Below, one piece after another: positions 1 to 8,119 of a stretch of 64,000 bases of DNA. Location: the NCBI GenBank assembly GCA_003574785.1, contig QORU01000005.1, positions 248,001-312,000 of the forward strand, given 5' to 3'. Position numbers and translations under genes: made by a program. Position 1 is the first letter of the stretch; each line of letters opens with the position of its first letter. This stretch comes from Taklimakanibacter deserti. Its GTDB lineage: Bacteria > Pseudomonadota > Alphaproteobacteria > Rhizobiales > Aestuariivirgaceae. The notes beneath the pieces were generated by a model that made no database searches, had not been told where the DNA came from, and was given only the letters and a program-made list of their open reading frames with translations.

Positions 1-53
1 GATATCTTAGGCTTCTTTTCAGATTTGGGGTCGTCGGCCACCGTCTTGTTCAC
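1..53 (-). CDS. possible 5' end of a gene cut by the left edge
   Basis: On the minus strand a GTG at 51-53 opens a frame that stays open to the window edge. It reads MNKTVADDPKSEKKPKI, a charged, lysine-rich start. There is no clear ribosome binding site and only 17 codons are visible, so this is a tentative call. No function can be assigned. Confidence 0.25.
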   Translation of the reverse strand, partial: MNKTVADDPKSEKKPKI

Positions 54-362
54 TCATTCGTCATCAGGTCATCGACTGATCATAGCGATTCCGGACCGTT
101 CGGCATAGCTGCCGGAATCGCACCCTTCCGCGTCAATCGAAGCTCGGAGTTTTTCGCTTCGAAAATCGCCGCAAGCGCTGTGGTAAGTTCCGCTGACATG
201 CCAGTGCTCGAGCGAACGGAAGTTCCAACAATACTTGCTCTCCGCCGCCATTTGATTCGCCTATGTTAAGGCTGCCCTCGCGCCAGCTCCTATGGTCAAT
301 CATCACGGCACTCCACGTTTGCAAAACAATCGAGCGCCAATAGCGCCGCCAGGGAGGCGATC
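54..362. other. intergenic stretch without a confident gene
   Basis: Short open frames exist here on the minus strand (for example 69-251, 60 codons), but they lack a ribosome binding site and a recognisable domain. The last 15 bases before 363 contain a strong Shine-Dalgarno (AGGGAGG) for the next gene. I see no terminator or clear promoter. Confidence 0.4.
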
Positions 363-578
363 ATGAACGACACGCGCATAGAGGACGATCCGATCACCCG
401 TGTCCGCGAGGAAATGGAGATCATCACCGCCGACGGAAGATGCGCCGGCCATGTCAGCGCATGCACGGCGAGCCTGATCTTCACGAGCACATCCGATCAG
501 CCCATACCGAAGGAGTGGATTAGACGGGTCGATCGCGAGGTCTATATCTCCAAACGCTCCTACGAGCTCGCTCATTGA
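363..578 (+). CDS. small DUF2171-like protein
   Basis: A 71-residue protein. The central part has the pattern of DUF2171 / PRC-barrel-like small proteins: a short strand (MEIITADGRCAGHV), a loop, then a final hairpin with IPKEWIRRVDREVYISK, which matches the 'lp.sWVdrVd.hVhL.k' ending of that family. The start is fixed by AGGGAGG about 6 bases upstream of the ATG. Function is unknown; such proteins are often found among stress-response or accessory genes. It is followed 29 bases later by another small gene on the same strand, so the two may be co-transcribed. The family assignment is from motif memory. Confidence 0.65.
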   Translation: MNDTRIEDDPITRVREEMEIITADGRCAGHVSACTASLIFTSTSDQPIPKEWIRRVDREVYISKRSYELAH

Positions 579-607
579 ATGGACTGGCCAAGCCAGGGAG
601 AATTCAT

Positions 608-808
608 ATGACTACCGGCTATTTCAATTCGGCGCAGCTTGCGGCTCTCTATAAGGAGCTCGAGCAGGAATGCGCGGAATTCAAGCGTGAACATGGCCAT
701 GTGACGGCCGCCCAGCACAACCTCATCGCCGCGCGCATCATGGCGGCGGCACGCGACAATCCGCCACCCAAGGCGCCGCTGGAGGTCATCGGCCCGCACG
801 GAACCTGA
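608..808 (+). CDS. small hypothetical protein
   Basis: A 66-residue soluble, helix-rich protein. The frame is open further upstream (from 575), but the ATG at 608 is preceded by GGGAGAA at proper spacing, so I start it there. The sequence has an amphipathic helix (YKELEQECAEFKREHG) followed by a second helix (AAQHNLIAARIMAAARD) and a proline-rich tail. I do not recognise a family. It lies directly behind the DUF2171-like gene and probably shares its transcript. Confidence 0.55.
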   Translation: MTTGYFNSAQLAALYKELEQECAEFKREHGHVTAAQHNLIAARIMAAARDNPPPKAPLEVIGPHGT

Positions 809-854
809 ATCACATAGGTTAATGTGGCCATCGGCTCGCCCCGTAGAATTATGA

Positions 855-923
855 GGCGCAATCGTGTGATCCGATGCGCCGCGGAGAGGCCCCTTGCAGT
901 CCGTAGCGAGGGGGTCTCTCCGC
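855..923 (+). promoter_or_regulatory. two consecutive strong hairpins in a leader
   Basis: The first dyad pairs GGCGCA-a-TCG with CGATGCGCC (855-880, one bulged base). The second starts on the next base: GCGGAGAG (881-888) pairs perfectly with CTCTCCGC (916-923), and inside it CCCCTTGC (890-897) pairs with GCGAGGGG (906-913, one G-U) around an 8-base loop. No T-run follows, so it is not a typical intrinsic terminator. It ends 15 bases before the ATG of the next small gene, consistent with a structured 5' leader or the end of the preceding transcript. Confidence 0.5.
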
Positions 924-938
924 CCCAAAGGAACAGCC

Positions 939-1124
939 ATGGTGCAGCGACTCAAACGTCAACCGGACCGACTTCTTATCCTTGCCCGCCGCGCGCGACG
1001 GTTCGCGGGCGAGGAAGATGGCCTGCTGGCCGATCTCTATCGCGAACATGCCGCCATTTGCGAAAGCAAGGCGGCAGCCCAGGCGATGCGCCGGAGGAAG
1101 TCGAAGCCGCCCGCAAAAAACTGA
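939..1124 (+). CDS. small basic hypothetical protein
   Basis: A 61-residue, strongly basic protein (MVQRLKRQPDRLL... ending RRRKSKPPAKN). The frame is open upstream, but ATG 939 is chosen because AAAGGAA sits 6-12 bases before it. A basic N-terminus, an acidic centre (GEEDGLLADLYREH) and a basic lysine/arginine tail suggest a nucleic-acid or partner-binding helical peptide, but I recognise no family. It is convergent with the CheB-type gene, whose stop lies 4 bases downstream. The two-hairpin leader immediately upstream may regulate it. Confidence 0.5.
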   Translation: MVQRLKRQPDRLLILARRARRFAGEEDGLLADLYREHAAICESKAAAQAMRRRKSKPPAKN

Positions 1125-1127
1125 CGA

Positions 1128-2144
1128 TTACTCACCGGCGGACGAAGGCGCAGGTCTGGCCAGCCGGTTGATGCGCTTGATGGCATCGCGAACGACCTCG
1201 GCCTCTGCGTCGAGCTCCGTGATTCTGTCCCGCCACATCTTGGCGCTCGCCGGACGCGATGTGCGTTCCGCCTGACCTTCGAGATCCCGCGCGATCTCTG
1301 CCCGTTCTTCGAAGGAGCGCAACGCAACGGCGAGCGCCCGTGACACGGAATCCTCGAGCGCGATATTCACCAGGTCGGCCGAGAAGGCATGGCCGACATG
1401 GCAGCGATATCGCAATGTATCGCCTTCCTCGATCTCCCACATGACGCCGTCGCACTCTGGACAGGTGATGACCGAGCGGCGGCCAATCCGGTCCATCAAG
1501 CCAATGGTCGATTTGCCGGTTTTTGCCATTTCGACCTCGTGCTGAAGGTTTTCCGGGACATCGCCCGGCACGGCGGCCGGCTCGCGGACCAGCTCGTTCA
1601 GCAAAGCCGGTATCGCCGCCAGTGTTGCGACATGATCCACATTTCCCCTTCGCAGCGCCGTTGCCGGCATCTCGGCGAAGGCCGCGTCTTCCGGATCCTG
1701 CACCACCGTCTTCCCTCCGCAGTCGCCCAGCGCGTGAATGCCGGCACTGCCGTCAGTCATCGTCCCGGTCATCAGGACCCCGATCGAACGGTGGGCGCAG
1801 CATTGGGCCACCGATCGGAACAACGGATCGATCGACGGCCGGGAATGATTCTCACGGCTTCCGATGCCCAGCGACAACAAACGGCCATCGTAAATCAAAT
1901 GACGATCGGGCGGGGCCAGGTAAATGCGCCCGTGCCGGGCCGGCTCGCCATTCTCGGCGAAATGCGCCGGCATCCTGCCCAGCTGGGTGAGTATGCTGTC
2001 GATCCTTGACGTGAATCTGGGCGACAGATGCATCACGACAAGAAGCGCTGCCGGAAACTCTTTCGGAAGTTCGGACACCAGAAAACGCAAGGCATCGAGC
2101 CCGCCGGCCGATGTGCCGATCGCCACTATATCGCGGTTTGCCAT
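1128..2144 (-). CDS. stand-alone CheB-type protein-glutamate methylesterase with zinc-ribbon tail
   Basis: A 338-residue protein that starts directly with the CheB catalytic domain, so the receiver domain of classical CheB is missing. The catalytic triad is visible: Ser12 in GTSAGG, His39 in VVMHLSP and Asp131 in MTGTMTDGSAG. After residue 185 comes a linker and a metal-site-like cluster, C228-x2-C231-x16-C248-x3-H252, typical of the 'chemotaxis protein CheB' subgroup of rhizobia, then a helical end. ATG 2144 is preferred over the upstream in-frame ATG because AAGGAAG precedes it. No che, receptor or CheR genes are nearby, so it more likely serves a non-chemotactic signalling pathway. Esterase or amidase activity is inferred from the family. 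Confidence 0.85.
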   Translation of the reverse strand: MANRDIVAIGTSAGGLDALRFLVSELPKEFPAALLVVMHLSPRFTSRIDSILTQLGRMPAHFAENGEPARHGRIYLAPPDRHLIYDGRLLSLGIGSRENHSRPSIDPLFRSVAQCCAHRSIGVLMTGTMTDGSAGIHALGDCGGKTVVQDPEDAAFAEMPATALRRGNVDHVATLAAIPALLNELVREPAAVPGDVPENLQHEVEMAKTGKSTIGLMDRIGRRSVITCPECDGVMWEIEEGDTLRYRCHVGHAFSADLVNIALEDSVSRALAVALRSFEERAEIARDLEGQAERTSRPASAKMWRDRITELDAEAEVVRDAIKRINRLARPAPSSAGE

Positions 2145-2317
2145 CGTTCTTCCTTGCGAAGCCCCAACGAAGAGCAATGCGGGACAATCGCGGTATGTTC
2201 CTAAATGGCGGCGTCAATCGCAGCTCGGGAGGGTGTCACCAGACCTAAGCCGATAGTACTCCTCCCAGTGCCATCCCGATCAGCAAGTCGGATCTTGAGC
2301 GTCTATCGTATCCAGGC

Positions 2318-2415
2318 AAAGGAAAAGCCCGTCAGACGGGGGTTGGGGGTGGTGCCGACAACGGGCTTTGTGAGTTCCGCTTGTCCTCCAGTTTCGGAGG
2401 CTGAGAGAACTATAA
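2318..2415 (-). ncRNA. candidate small RNA ending in an intrinsic terminator
   Basis: Read on the minus strand, a TATAGT (5 of 6 to the -10 consensus, near 2410-2415) is followed by a CCTCC/GGAGG hairpin, a C-rich single-stranded stretch (CCACCCCCAACCCCC), and then a CCCGT-CTG-ACGGG hairpin (2328-2340) followed directly by CTTTTCC. A longer alternative pairing, AAAGCCCGT (2361-2369) with ACGGGCTTT (2324-2332), overlaps the terminator stem. C-rich or CCUCC-type anti-Shine-Dalgarno loops are known in alphaproteobacterial trans-acting sRNAs. No -35 match is convincing. Alternatively this is the leader of the CheB-type gene. Confidence 0.35.
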
Positions 2416-2433
2416 TCCGCGCGCGCCGTGCAG

Positions 2434-2451
2434 CCTTAACCTGTGTTAAGG
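2434..2451. promoter_or_regulatory. 18-base perfect palindrome
   Basis: CCTTAAC-CTGT-GTTAAGG: two 7-base arms with no mismatch around a 4-base centre. It lies about 95 bases upstream of the gene starting at 2547 and just upstream of the candidate minus-strand promoter, a suitable position for an operator. The binding protein is unknown. Confidence 0.4.
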
Positions 2452-2546
2452 GTCGCTTCCCTGGATGGCGAAAGCCCGTCTAACCTCCGGCGATGACGGC
2501 CAGGCGGATTTTCCCTTCCGCCTCGGGAACTGTGCTAAAACCAGCC

Positions 2547-2771
2547 ATGGATAAGGCCACGACATTGGCTCATCTTGCGCTGGCCGAGCGCCATGTCGCG
2601 CGCGGCTATGAGCATATTGCCAGCCAGATACGCATCATCGCCAGCCTGGCGAATGGCGGTCACGACACGGCGGTAGCTGAAAATCTCCTGGCGACCTTCG
2701 AGGACATCCAGAAAATGCACCTGGCCGATCGTGACCGGCTCAAGAAGGAGCTGGCGGAATATCCCCGCTGA
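2547..2771 (+). CDS. small helical hypothetical protein
   Basis: A 74-residue protein, MDKATTLAHLALAERHVARG..., almost entirely predicted helix, with heptad-like spacing in the first helix (AHLALAERHVARGYEHIASQ) and a lysine-rich last helix (RDRLKKELAEYPR). The frame is open upstream to 2493, but the ATG at 2547 gives the natural start. Short proteins of this look are common next to stress-related genes in rhizobia; I do not assign a function. It is convergent with the amidohydrolase gene, 6 bases away. Confidence 0.55.
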   Translation: MDKATTLAHLALAERHVARGYEHIASQIRIIASLANGGHDTAVAENLLATFEDIQKMHLADRDRLKKELAEYPR

Positions 2772-2777
2772 TGGAGT

Positions 2778-3680
2778 CTAGAACCGATAGAACCGCCGCG
2801 CATTGTCGTGGAACAGCGCCCGCTGGTCGTTCCCTGAGAGATGCGCCACCGCCTCTTTGAAGTTCTGATAGATCTCACCGTAGCTCATCTGCAACGCCGC
2901 CACCGGATAGTCGGTGCCGAACATGGCCCGCTCGACGCCGAAGGCGTCAAGGCAATCCTGCACCACGCCCCTGATGCTTTGCGGTGTCCAGTCATGATCA
3001 TAGGCACCGGGATTGGAGATCTTGAGCGCCACATTGGGCCGCGATGCTACAAGCCTCAACGCATCGCGCCATCTCTGCAGGCCGGCGGGATTGCGGTCGA
3101 TCGGGCTGCCGCAATGATTGACGATGATCTGGAGCTGAGGAAAAGCTTGCGCCACATCGAAGACGGCCTCGCCCTGATAGGGATACATCATGAGCTCGAG
3201 ATGGAGTCCCGCCTCGCTCAAGAGCCCGATATCGCGCCGCCAGTCCTTGTCATAGGCAAGATCGGGACGCGTGATGAAGCTCTTCTGCGGCAGGGTCGGA
3301 TGATGGCTCAATATGGCCCTGATCCCGGCTACCCGCTCGATCGCCGCCTGCCGCGCGATGACGTCGCGGGCTTCAGGAGCGCCCAAGGGCGCCCGCGCCA
3401 CGTAGCGCAAGGCCACATCTTGTGTTTTGTCGAGGCCTTCGAGCCACAATGTCTCGCCGAGCGCGTCGTCTTCCTGCCATTGCGCCTCGATGTGGACGGT
3501 GCCGACCACATTATGGCCGGCAGCGTCTTTCAGGTAGTCGGCGACCAGATAGTCGCGTCTGAGCGGCGCGAGGCTACCCAGCGCTTCCGTGGCGCCTTCG
3601 ACCGGCATGAGCCAGCGATGCTTGCCCATGCCGTAATCCCACAGATGATGATGCGCATCGATGATCGGCCCGTCATACAC
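2778..3680 (-). CDS. amidohydrolase-family TIM-barrel hydrolase
   Basis: A 300-residue protein of the amidohydrolase-2 / COG3618 group (2-pyrone-4,6-dicarboxylate lactonase- and L-fuconolactonase-like). The start MYDGPIIDAHHHLWDY carries the strand-1 metal-binding HxH motif; HIEAQW, the histidine in 'IVNHCGSP' (about residue 188) and the Asp in 'MFGTDYPV' (about residue 255) are the other expected barrel positions. Length fits the family. The substrate, probably a lactone or carboxylated ring, cannot be told from sequence. It lies 17 bases downstream of the efflux pump gene on the same strand and could be read through from it, but I see no functional link. Confidence 0.85.
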   Translation of the reverse strand: MYDGPIIDAHHHLWDYGMGKHRWLMPVEGATEALGSLAPLRRDYLVADYLKDAAGHNVVGTVHIEAQWQEDDALGETLWLEGLDKTQDVALRYVARAPLGAPEARDVIARQAAIERVAGIRAILSHHPTLPQKSFITRPDLAYDKDWRRDIGLLSEAGLHLELMMYPYQGEAVFDVAQAFPQLQIIVNHCGSPIDRNPAGLQRWRDALRLVASRPNVALKISNPGAYDHDWTPQSIRGVVQDCLDAFGVERAMFGTDYPVAALQMSYGEIYQNFKEAVAHLSGNDQRALFHDNARRFYRF

Positions 3681-3697
3681 GCCTGTACACCCTTATC

Positions 3698-6600
3698 TCA
3701 GATCTTATTATCGGCCGCGACGGCTTCCGAATAGGTCGGCCGCGAGGCGATGCGATAAGGAAACACCTTGCGCAAGGCGACGAAGAAGACCGGCGTCAGG
3801 AACAGGCCGAAGAAGGTGACGCCGAGCATGCCGGAGAACACCGCCGTGCCGAGCGATTCGCGCATCTCCGCACCCGGGCCCGTCGCCAGCATCAAGGGCA
3901 GCACGCCCAGGATGAAGGCGAAGGCGGTCATCAGGATCGGCCGCAGGCGCAGCTGGCAGGCTTCGACCACCGCGTCCACCGCCTGAAGGCCGCGCTCCTC
4001 CGCTTGCTTGGCGAATTCGACGATCAGGATGGCGTTCTTGGCGGCAAGGCCGATGAGCACGATGAGACCTATCTGGGTCAGGATGTTGTTGTCGAGGCCG
4101 CGCAGATTGACGCCGATCAGGGCGGCGAGGATGCTCAAGGGCACGATCAGGATGATGGCGAAGGGCAGCACCCAGCTTTCATATTGCGCCGCGAGCGCCA
4201 GGAACACGAACAGCACCGAGAGCCCGAAGATGATGATGGCGGTGTTGCCGGTCGAGCGTTCCTGGTAGGCGAGCTCGGTCCACTCAAAGGACGTGCCCTG
4301 CGGCAAGGTCTTGGCGGCGAGACCCTCCATCAGGTCGAGCGCCGTCGTCGTCGACACGCCGGGCGCCGCATTGCCCTGCAGCGGCACCGAGACATACATG
4401 TTGTAGCGCTGGATGAGAGCCGGTCCGGTCACGTCGCGGATCGAGACCAGCGTGCCCAGAGGCACGAGAGCGCCTGCGGCAGACCTGACCTTCAACCTGC
4501 TGATGTCGGTGCGATCCATCCGGTGCAACTGGTCGGCCTGCGCTCTGACCTGGTAGACGCGCCCGAAGGCGTTGAAGTCATTCACATAAGATGTACCGAG
4601 ATTGATCGACAGCGTCTCGAAGATGTTGGGGATCGGCACGTTCAGCATGCGCGCCTTGTCGCGGTCGATCTCGAGGAAGAGCTGCGGGCTCGAGGCCGAG
4701 AAGGTGGTGAATACGCCGGTGAGGCCTTGCGTCTGGTTGGCCTGCTGCATCATGCCATAAGCGAGGCCGAGCACCCGGCGCACATCGGCCGTGTCGCGCT
4801 CCTGCAATTGGATCTTGAAGCCGCCGGAATTGCCGATGCCACGGATGGGCGGCGGCGGGATGGCGATGATGAAGGCTTCCTGGATCTGCTGCAGGCTGGC
4901 ATAGAGCTGGCCGATGATCTGATTGGCGTTGTGGCCTTCCTTCAGCCGGTTCTCGAAGGAATCGAAGCGCGCAAAGACGACGCCGGCATTGGAGGCGTTG
5001 GTGAAGGTGGCGCCCGAGAAGCCGGCGAAAGCGACCGAATCGGTGACGCCCGGAGTCGCCGCGATGATCTTGGAGGCGCGCTGCACCACCGCATCGGTGC
5101 GCGACAGCGATGCACCGTCAGGCAGCTGGATCACCACGATGGCATAGCCCTGGTCCAGGGTCGGAATGAAGCCCCTGGGCGTCGCCTGCAGCGCATAGAC
5201 GGTTCCGGTGATGAGGGCGGCGAAGACCGCCAGCATGGCGATAAGCGAAATCCAGCTCTTGACCAGGAAGCGCACCACCTTGCCATAGAATTCCGCCACG
5301 GCGTCGAAGCCGCGGTTGAAGCCGTCGCCCGCCGCCTTGAGCCAGCGCACCAGGAAGAAGCGCGGCGGTGTATGGCTGTGCGGCCGGAACAGCAGTGCCG
5401 CCAGCGCCGGCGACAGAGTGAGCGAGTTGAGCGCCGAGATCACCGTCGCCACCGCGATGGTGACGGCGAACTGCTGATAGAACTGGCCGGAGATGCCGGG
5501 GATGAAGGCGGTCGGAACGAAGACCGCGACGAGCACCAGCGAAATGGCGATGACCGCGGCACCCACTTCGTTCATGGTGCGATGCGCGGCCGTCGCCGGA
5601 TCGAAGCCCAAGCCGATATTGCGCTCGACATTCTCAACCACCACGATCGCGTCGTCGACCACGATGCCGATGGCGAGTACCAGGCCGAACAAAGTGAGCA
5701 TGTTGAGCGAGAAGCCGAAGGCATAGAGGAAGGCGAAGGTGCCGATGAGCGACACCGGAATGGCGACGATCGGCACGATGGCGGTGCGCCAGGACTGCAG
5801 GAAGATGAGGACGACGATGACGACCAGGAGTGCCGCCTCGAAGATCGTCTTGTAGACCTCCGAGATCGATTCCGAGATGAACTCGGTCGGATTGTAGATG
5901 ATCTGATAGGCGAGCCCGGGCGGGAAGTCCGCCTTGAGCCTTTCCATCGTCTGGATGATCTCGTCCGCCGAGGCCAGCGCATTGGTGCCCGGCCTCTGGA
6001 AAATGCCCAGCGCCACCGCGGGCTTGCCGGTGAGATAGCTGTTGGTGACATATTCCTTGGCGCCGAGCTCGATCCGTGCCACGTCCTGGAGTTCGATGAG
6101 CCGGCCGTCCTCGGTCGACTTGACGATGACATAGCGGAACTGGCGGGGGTCCTCGAAGCGCCCTTGCGTCGTCACCGTATATTCGAAGGCATTGTCGCCG
6201 GGCGTCGGGGGTGCTCCGATCGAGCCGCCGGAGACCTGGACGTTCTGGTCGCGCAGCGACTGGACGACGTCGCTCGCCGTCATGCCATAGGCAGTGAGCT
6301 TGTCGGGATCAAGCCAGATGCGCAGCGAATATTCGCGCTCGCCGAAGATGATGAGATCGCCGACGCCGTCAAGGCGCAAGAGGATGTCGCGCACTCTGGA
6401 GCGCGCATAGTTGGAGACATAGAGCTGGTCGTAGCTCTCGTCCGGCGACAGCATATGCACGACCATCATCAGGTCGGGCGAGCTCTTGGCGGTGACGATG
6501 CCGAGGCGGCGCACTTCCTCCGGCAGCCTGGCTTCAGCGATCGCCACCCGATTCTGCACCAAGACCTGCGCCTGGTCGAGATCGGTGCCGAGCTTGAAGG

Positions 6601-6883
6601 TGATGGTGAGCTGCATCGAACCGGTGGCGGTCGAATAGGATGACATATAGAGCATGCCTTCGACGCCGTTCACCTCCTGCTCGATGGGCGTCGCCACCGT
6701 CTTGGCGACGGTGTCGGCATCGGCGCCCGGATAGGTGGCGCGCACCACGATGGTGGGTGGTGCTATCTCGGGATATTGCGCGATCGGCAGCTGCGTATAG
6801 GCGATGCCGCCGATGATCAGAAGCACCAGCGACAGGACCGTCGCGAAGATCGGACGGTCGACGAAGAAATGCGAAAACCTCAT
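3698..6883 (-). CDS. RND-family multidrug efflux pump, inner-membrane transporter (AcrB/MexB type)
   Basis: A 1061-residue protein with the full HAE1 layout: one N-terminal transmembrane helix, a large periplasmic loop, a central bundle of helices, a second periplasmic loop and a C-terminal bundle. The proton-relay residues are present: the Asp-Asp pair in GIVVDDAIVVVEN of helix 4 and the Lys in GLAAKNAILIVEF of helix 10. It exports hydrophobic compounds using the proton gradient, working with a periplasmic adaptor and an outer-membrane channel. The adaptor gene lies immediately upstream with an ATGA overlap. No outer-membrane channel gene is in this window, so a TolC encoded elsewhere is presumably used. 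The specific substrate is unknown. Confidence 0.95.
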   Translation of the reverse strand: MRFSHFFVDRPIFATVLSLVLLIIGGIAYTQLPIAQYPEIAPPTIVVRATYPGADADTVAKTVATPIEQEVNGVEGMLYMSSYSTATGSMQLTITFKLGTDLDQAQVLVQNRVAIAEARLPEEVRRLGIVTAKSSPDLMMVVHMLSPDESYDQLYVSNYARSRVRDILLRLDGVGDLIIFGEREYSLRIWLDPDKLTAYGMTASDVVQSLRDQNVQVSGGSIGAPPTPGDNAFEYTVTTQGRFEDPRQFRYVIVKSTEDGRLIELQDVARIELGAKEYVTNSYLTGKPAVALGIFQRPGTNALASADEIIQTMERLKADFPPGLAYQIIYNPTEFISESISEVYKTIFEAALLVVIVVLIFLQSWRTAIVPIVAIPVSLIGTFAFLYAFGFSLNMLTLFGLVLAIGIVVDDAIVVVENVERNIGLGFDPATAAHRTMNEVGAAVIAISLVLVAVFVPTAFIPGISGQFYQQFAVTIAVATVISALNSLTLSPALAALLFRPHSHTPPRFFLVRWLKAAGDGFNRGFDAVAEFYGKVVRFLVKSWISLIAMLAVFAALITGTVYALQATPRGFIPTLDQGYAIVVIQLPDGASLSRTDAVVQRASKIIAATPGVTDSVAFAGFSGATFTNASNAGVVFARFDSFENRLKEGHNANQIIGQLYASLQQIQEAFIIAIPPPPIRGIGNSGGFKIQLQERDTADVRRVLGLAYGMMQQANQTQGLTGVFTTFSASSPQLFLEIDRDKARMLNVPIPNIFETLSINLGTSYVNDFNAFGRVYQVRAQADQLHRMDRTDISRLKVRSAAGALVPLGTLVSIRDVTGPALIQRYNMYVSVPLQGNAAPGVSTTTALDLMEGLAAKTLPQGTSFEWTELAYQERSTGNTAIIIFGLSVLFVFLALAAQYESWVLPFAIILIVPLSILAALIGVNLRGLDNNILTQIGLIVLIGLAAKNAILIVEFAKQAEERGLQAVDAVVEACQLRLRPILMTAFAFILGVLPLMLATGPGAEMRESLGTAVFSGMLGVTFFGLFLTPVFFVALRKVFPYRIASRPTYSEAVAADNKI

Positions 6884-8037
6884 TGACCGGCTCCGCCGGC
6901 CGCCTGTTCGGGGGGCAACGTCACGAGCTCGGGCTTGACCGTGACGCCGGGCCGGATGCGCATGAGGCCGTTGATGACGATCGTCTCATTGCCGGTGAGG
7001 CCGGAGCGCACCACGCGATAGCCGTGGAGCTTGGGTCCGAGCCGGATCGGCTTCGGCGTCACTTTCCCGGCATCGTCGACCACATAGACGATGCGGCGGT
7101 CCTGGTCGGCGCCGATCGCATCGTCGGGAACGAGGATCCCCTGATAGGGCAGCGAGCCCGGCATGTTGACGCGCCCGAAGAGGCCGGGTTGCAGGATCAG
7201 GTCCTTGTTGGGGATCTGGGCGCGGATGCGCATCGTGCCGGTTGCCTGATCGATGCGGTTTTCGGCGAAATCGAGCTTGCCCGAGACCGGCGATTCCAAG
7301 TCGTCGGCGAGCCTGACCGTCACATCGAGGCCTCCCGCCCCTTCCTGCAGGCTCGCCTTGCGCGCTCTCGCATCGCGGGCATAGGCGAGGAACTGCCGCT
7401 CATCGACATCGAAATAGAAATCGATTGGATCGAGCGACACGATGGTGGTGAGCGCCGTCTGGTCGGCCTGGACGAGATTGCCGACCGAGACGAGGCGGCG
7501 GTCGATGCGGCCCGCGAGCGGTGCTTTGATTTCGGTATATTCGAGCTCAAGCTGGGCGCGCACCACGGCCGCTTGCGCGCCTTGCACCTGGGCCACGGCG
7601 GCGAGATATTCGCGGCGCCGATCGTCGAGCGTGGAGACCGGTATGTTGCCCGTCTGCGACAGCTTCTCGGCGCGATCGAACTGGATCTTGGTGAAGTCGA
7701 CCAGCGTCTGGCCGACATTGAGGCTGGCTTTTGCTTGATCGAGCGCCGCCTGGAAGGGGCGCTGGTCGATGGTGAACAGGAGATCGCCCGCCTTGACGAT
7801 GGCGCCGTCCTTGAAATGCACCTTGTCGAGATAGCCGCCGACCCGTGAGCGTACCGTCACCTCGTCCACCGCCGCGAACCGCCCGATGAACTCGTCGTCC
7901 TCCACGATCTCGCGCACCACGGGCTTCGCCACCGTGACCGGCACGGGACCATTCTGCGCCTGGGCGAAGGCGGGAAGCGGCAGCGACAGGACGAACAGAA
8001 CGGCGGCTGATCGTGCAAACGAAACTCTATTGAGCAT
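6880..8037 (-). CDS. RND efflux periplasmic adaptor (membrane fusion protein, AcrA/MexA type)
   Basis: A 385-residue protein. ATG 8037 places a clear Sec signal peptide at the N-terminus (MLNRVSFARSAAVLFVLSL, cleavage after ...PAFA); there is no lipobox cysteine. The frame extends further upstream but would add an unlikely leader. The order is: first beta-barrel strand and lipoyl half (FIGRFAAVDEVTVRSRVGG), alpha-hairpin (roughly residues 90-150), second lipoyl half (IKAPLAGRIDRRLVSVGNLV), then beta-barrel and membrane-proximal domains. It joins the pump to an outer-membrane channel. Its stop overlaps the pump start (ATGA), showing translational coupling. A promoter with an embedded palindrome lies about 55-80 bases upstream. 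Confidence 0.93.
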   Translation of the reverse strand: MLNRVSFARSAAVLFVLSLPLPAFAQAQNGPVPVTVAKPVVREIVEDDEFIGRFAAVDEVTVRSRVGGYLDKVHFKDGAIVKAGDLLFTIDQRPFQAALDQAKASLNVGQTLVDFTKIQFDRAEKLSQTGNIPVSTLDDRRREYLAAVAQVQGAQAAVVRAQLELEYTEIKAPLAGRIDRRLVSVGNLVQADQTALTTIVSLDPIDFYFDVDERQFLAYARDARARKASLQEGAGGLDVTVRLADDLESPVSGKLDFAENRIDQATGTMRIRAQIPNKDLILQPGLFGRVNMPGSLPYQGILVPDDAIGADQDRRIVYVVDDAGKVTPKPIRLGPKLHGYRVVRSGLTGNETIVINGLMRIRPGVTVKPELVTLPPEQAAGGAGQ

Positions 8038-8090
8038 GACGGATGTCCAGCTGGCCCGAAGCGAGGCATTACGGCAATTTAAGAATGCGA

Positions 8091-8119
8091 TAAGTGTGCA
8101 GTCGCACAATCATTGTCAA
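8091..8119 (-). promoter_or_regulatory. putative efflux-operon promoter with embedded operator
   Basis: On the minus strand a perfect -35 box TTGACA (8114-8119) is followed, after 17 bases, by a weak -10 (CACTTA, 8091-8096), about 55 bases before the adaptor ATG. The spacer holds TGTGC-AGTC-GCACA (8095-8108), a perfect 5+5 dyad, and an overlapping ACAAT-C-ATTGT (8106-8116). A palindrome between -35 and -10 is the usual site for TetR- or MarR-type repression of RND operons. No regulator gene adjoins, so the repressor would be encoded elsewhere. Confidence 0.5.

Larger units (their letters stand above)
2145..2546. other. 402-base divergent intergenic region with RNA-like structure
   Basis: This region separates the CheB-type gene (minus) from a small gene (plus). 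It holds the candidate minus-strand small RNA and the 18-base palindrome listed separately, plus a CCTCC/GGAGG hairpin near 2390-2405. The sequence AAAGCCCGTC occurs twice in direct orientation (2324-2333 and 2470-2479). I see no protein-coding frame worth calling. Confidence 0.5.

Noticed and set aside
69..324. Short minus-strand frames near the left edge
   Set aside because: No ribosome binding site or domain; overlapping frames in different phases suggest chance.
4004..6643. Very long open frame (879 codons) on the plus strand
   Set aside because: It lies wholly antisense to the RND pump, whose protein is unmistakable; its low-complexity Asp/Arg/His/Gly-rich product is the usual antisense shadow in high-G+C DNA.
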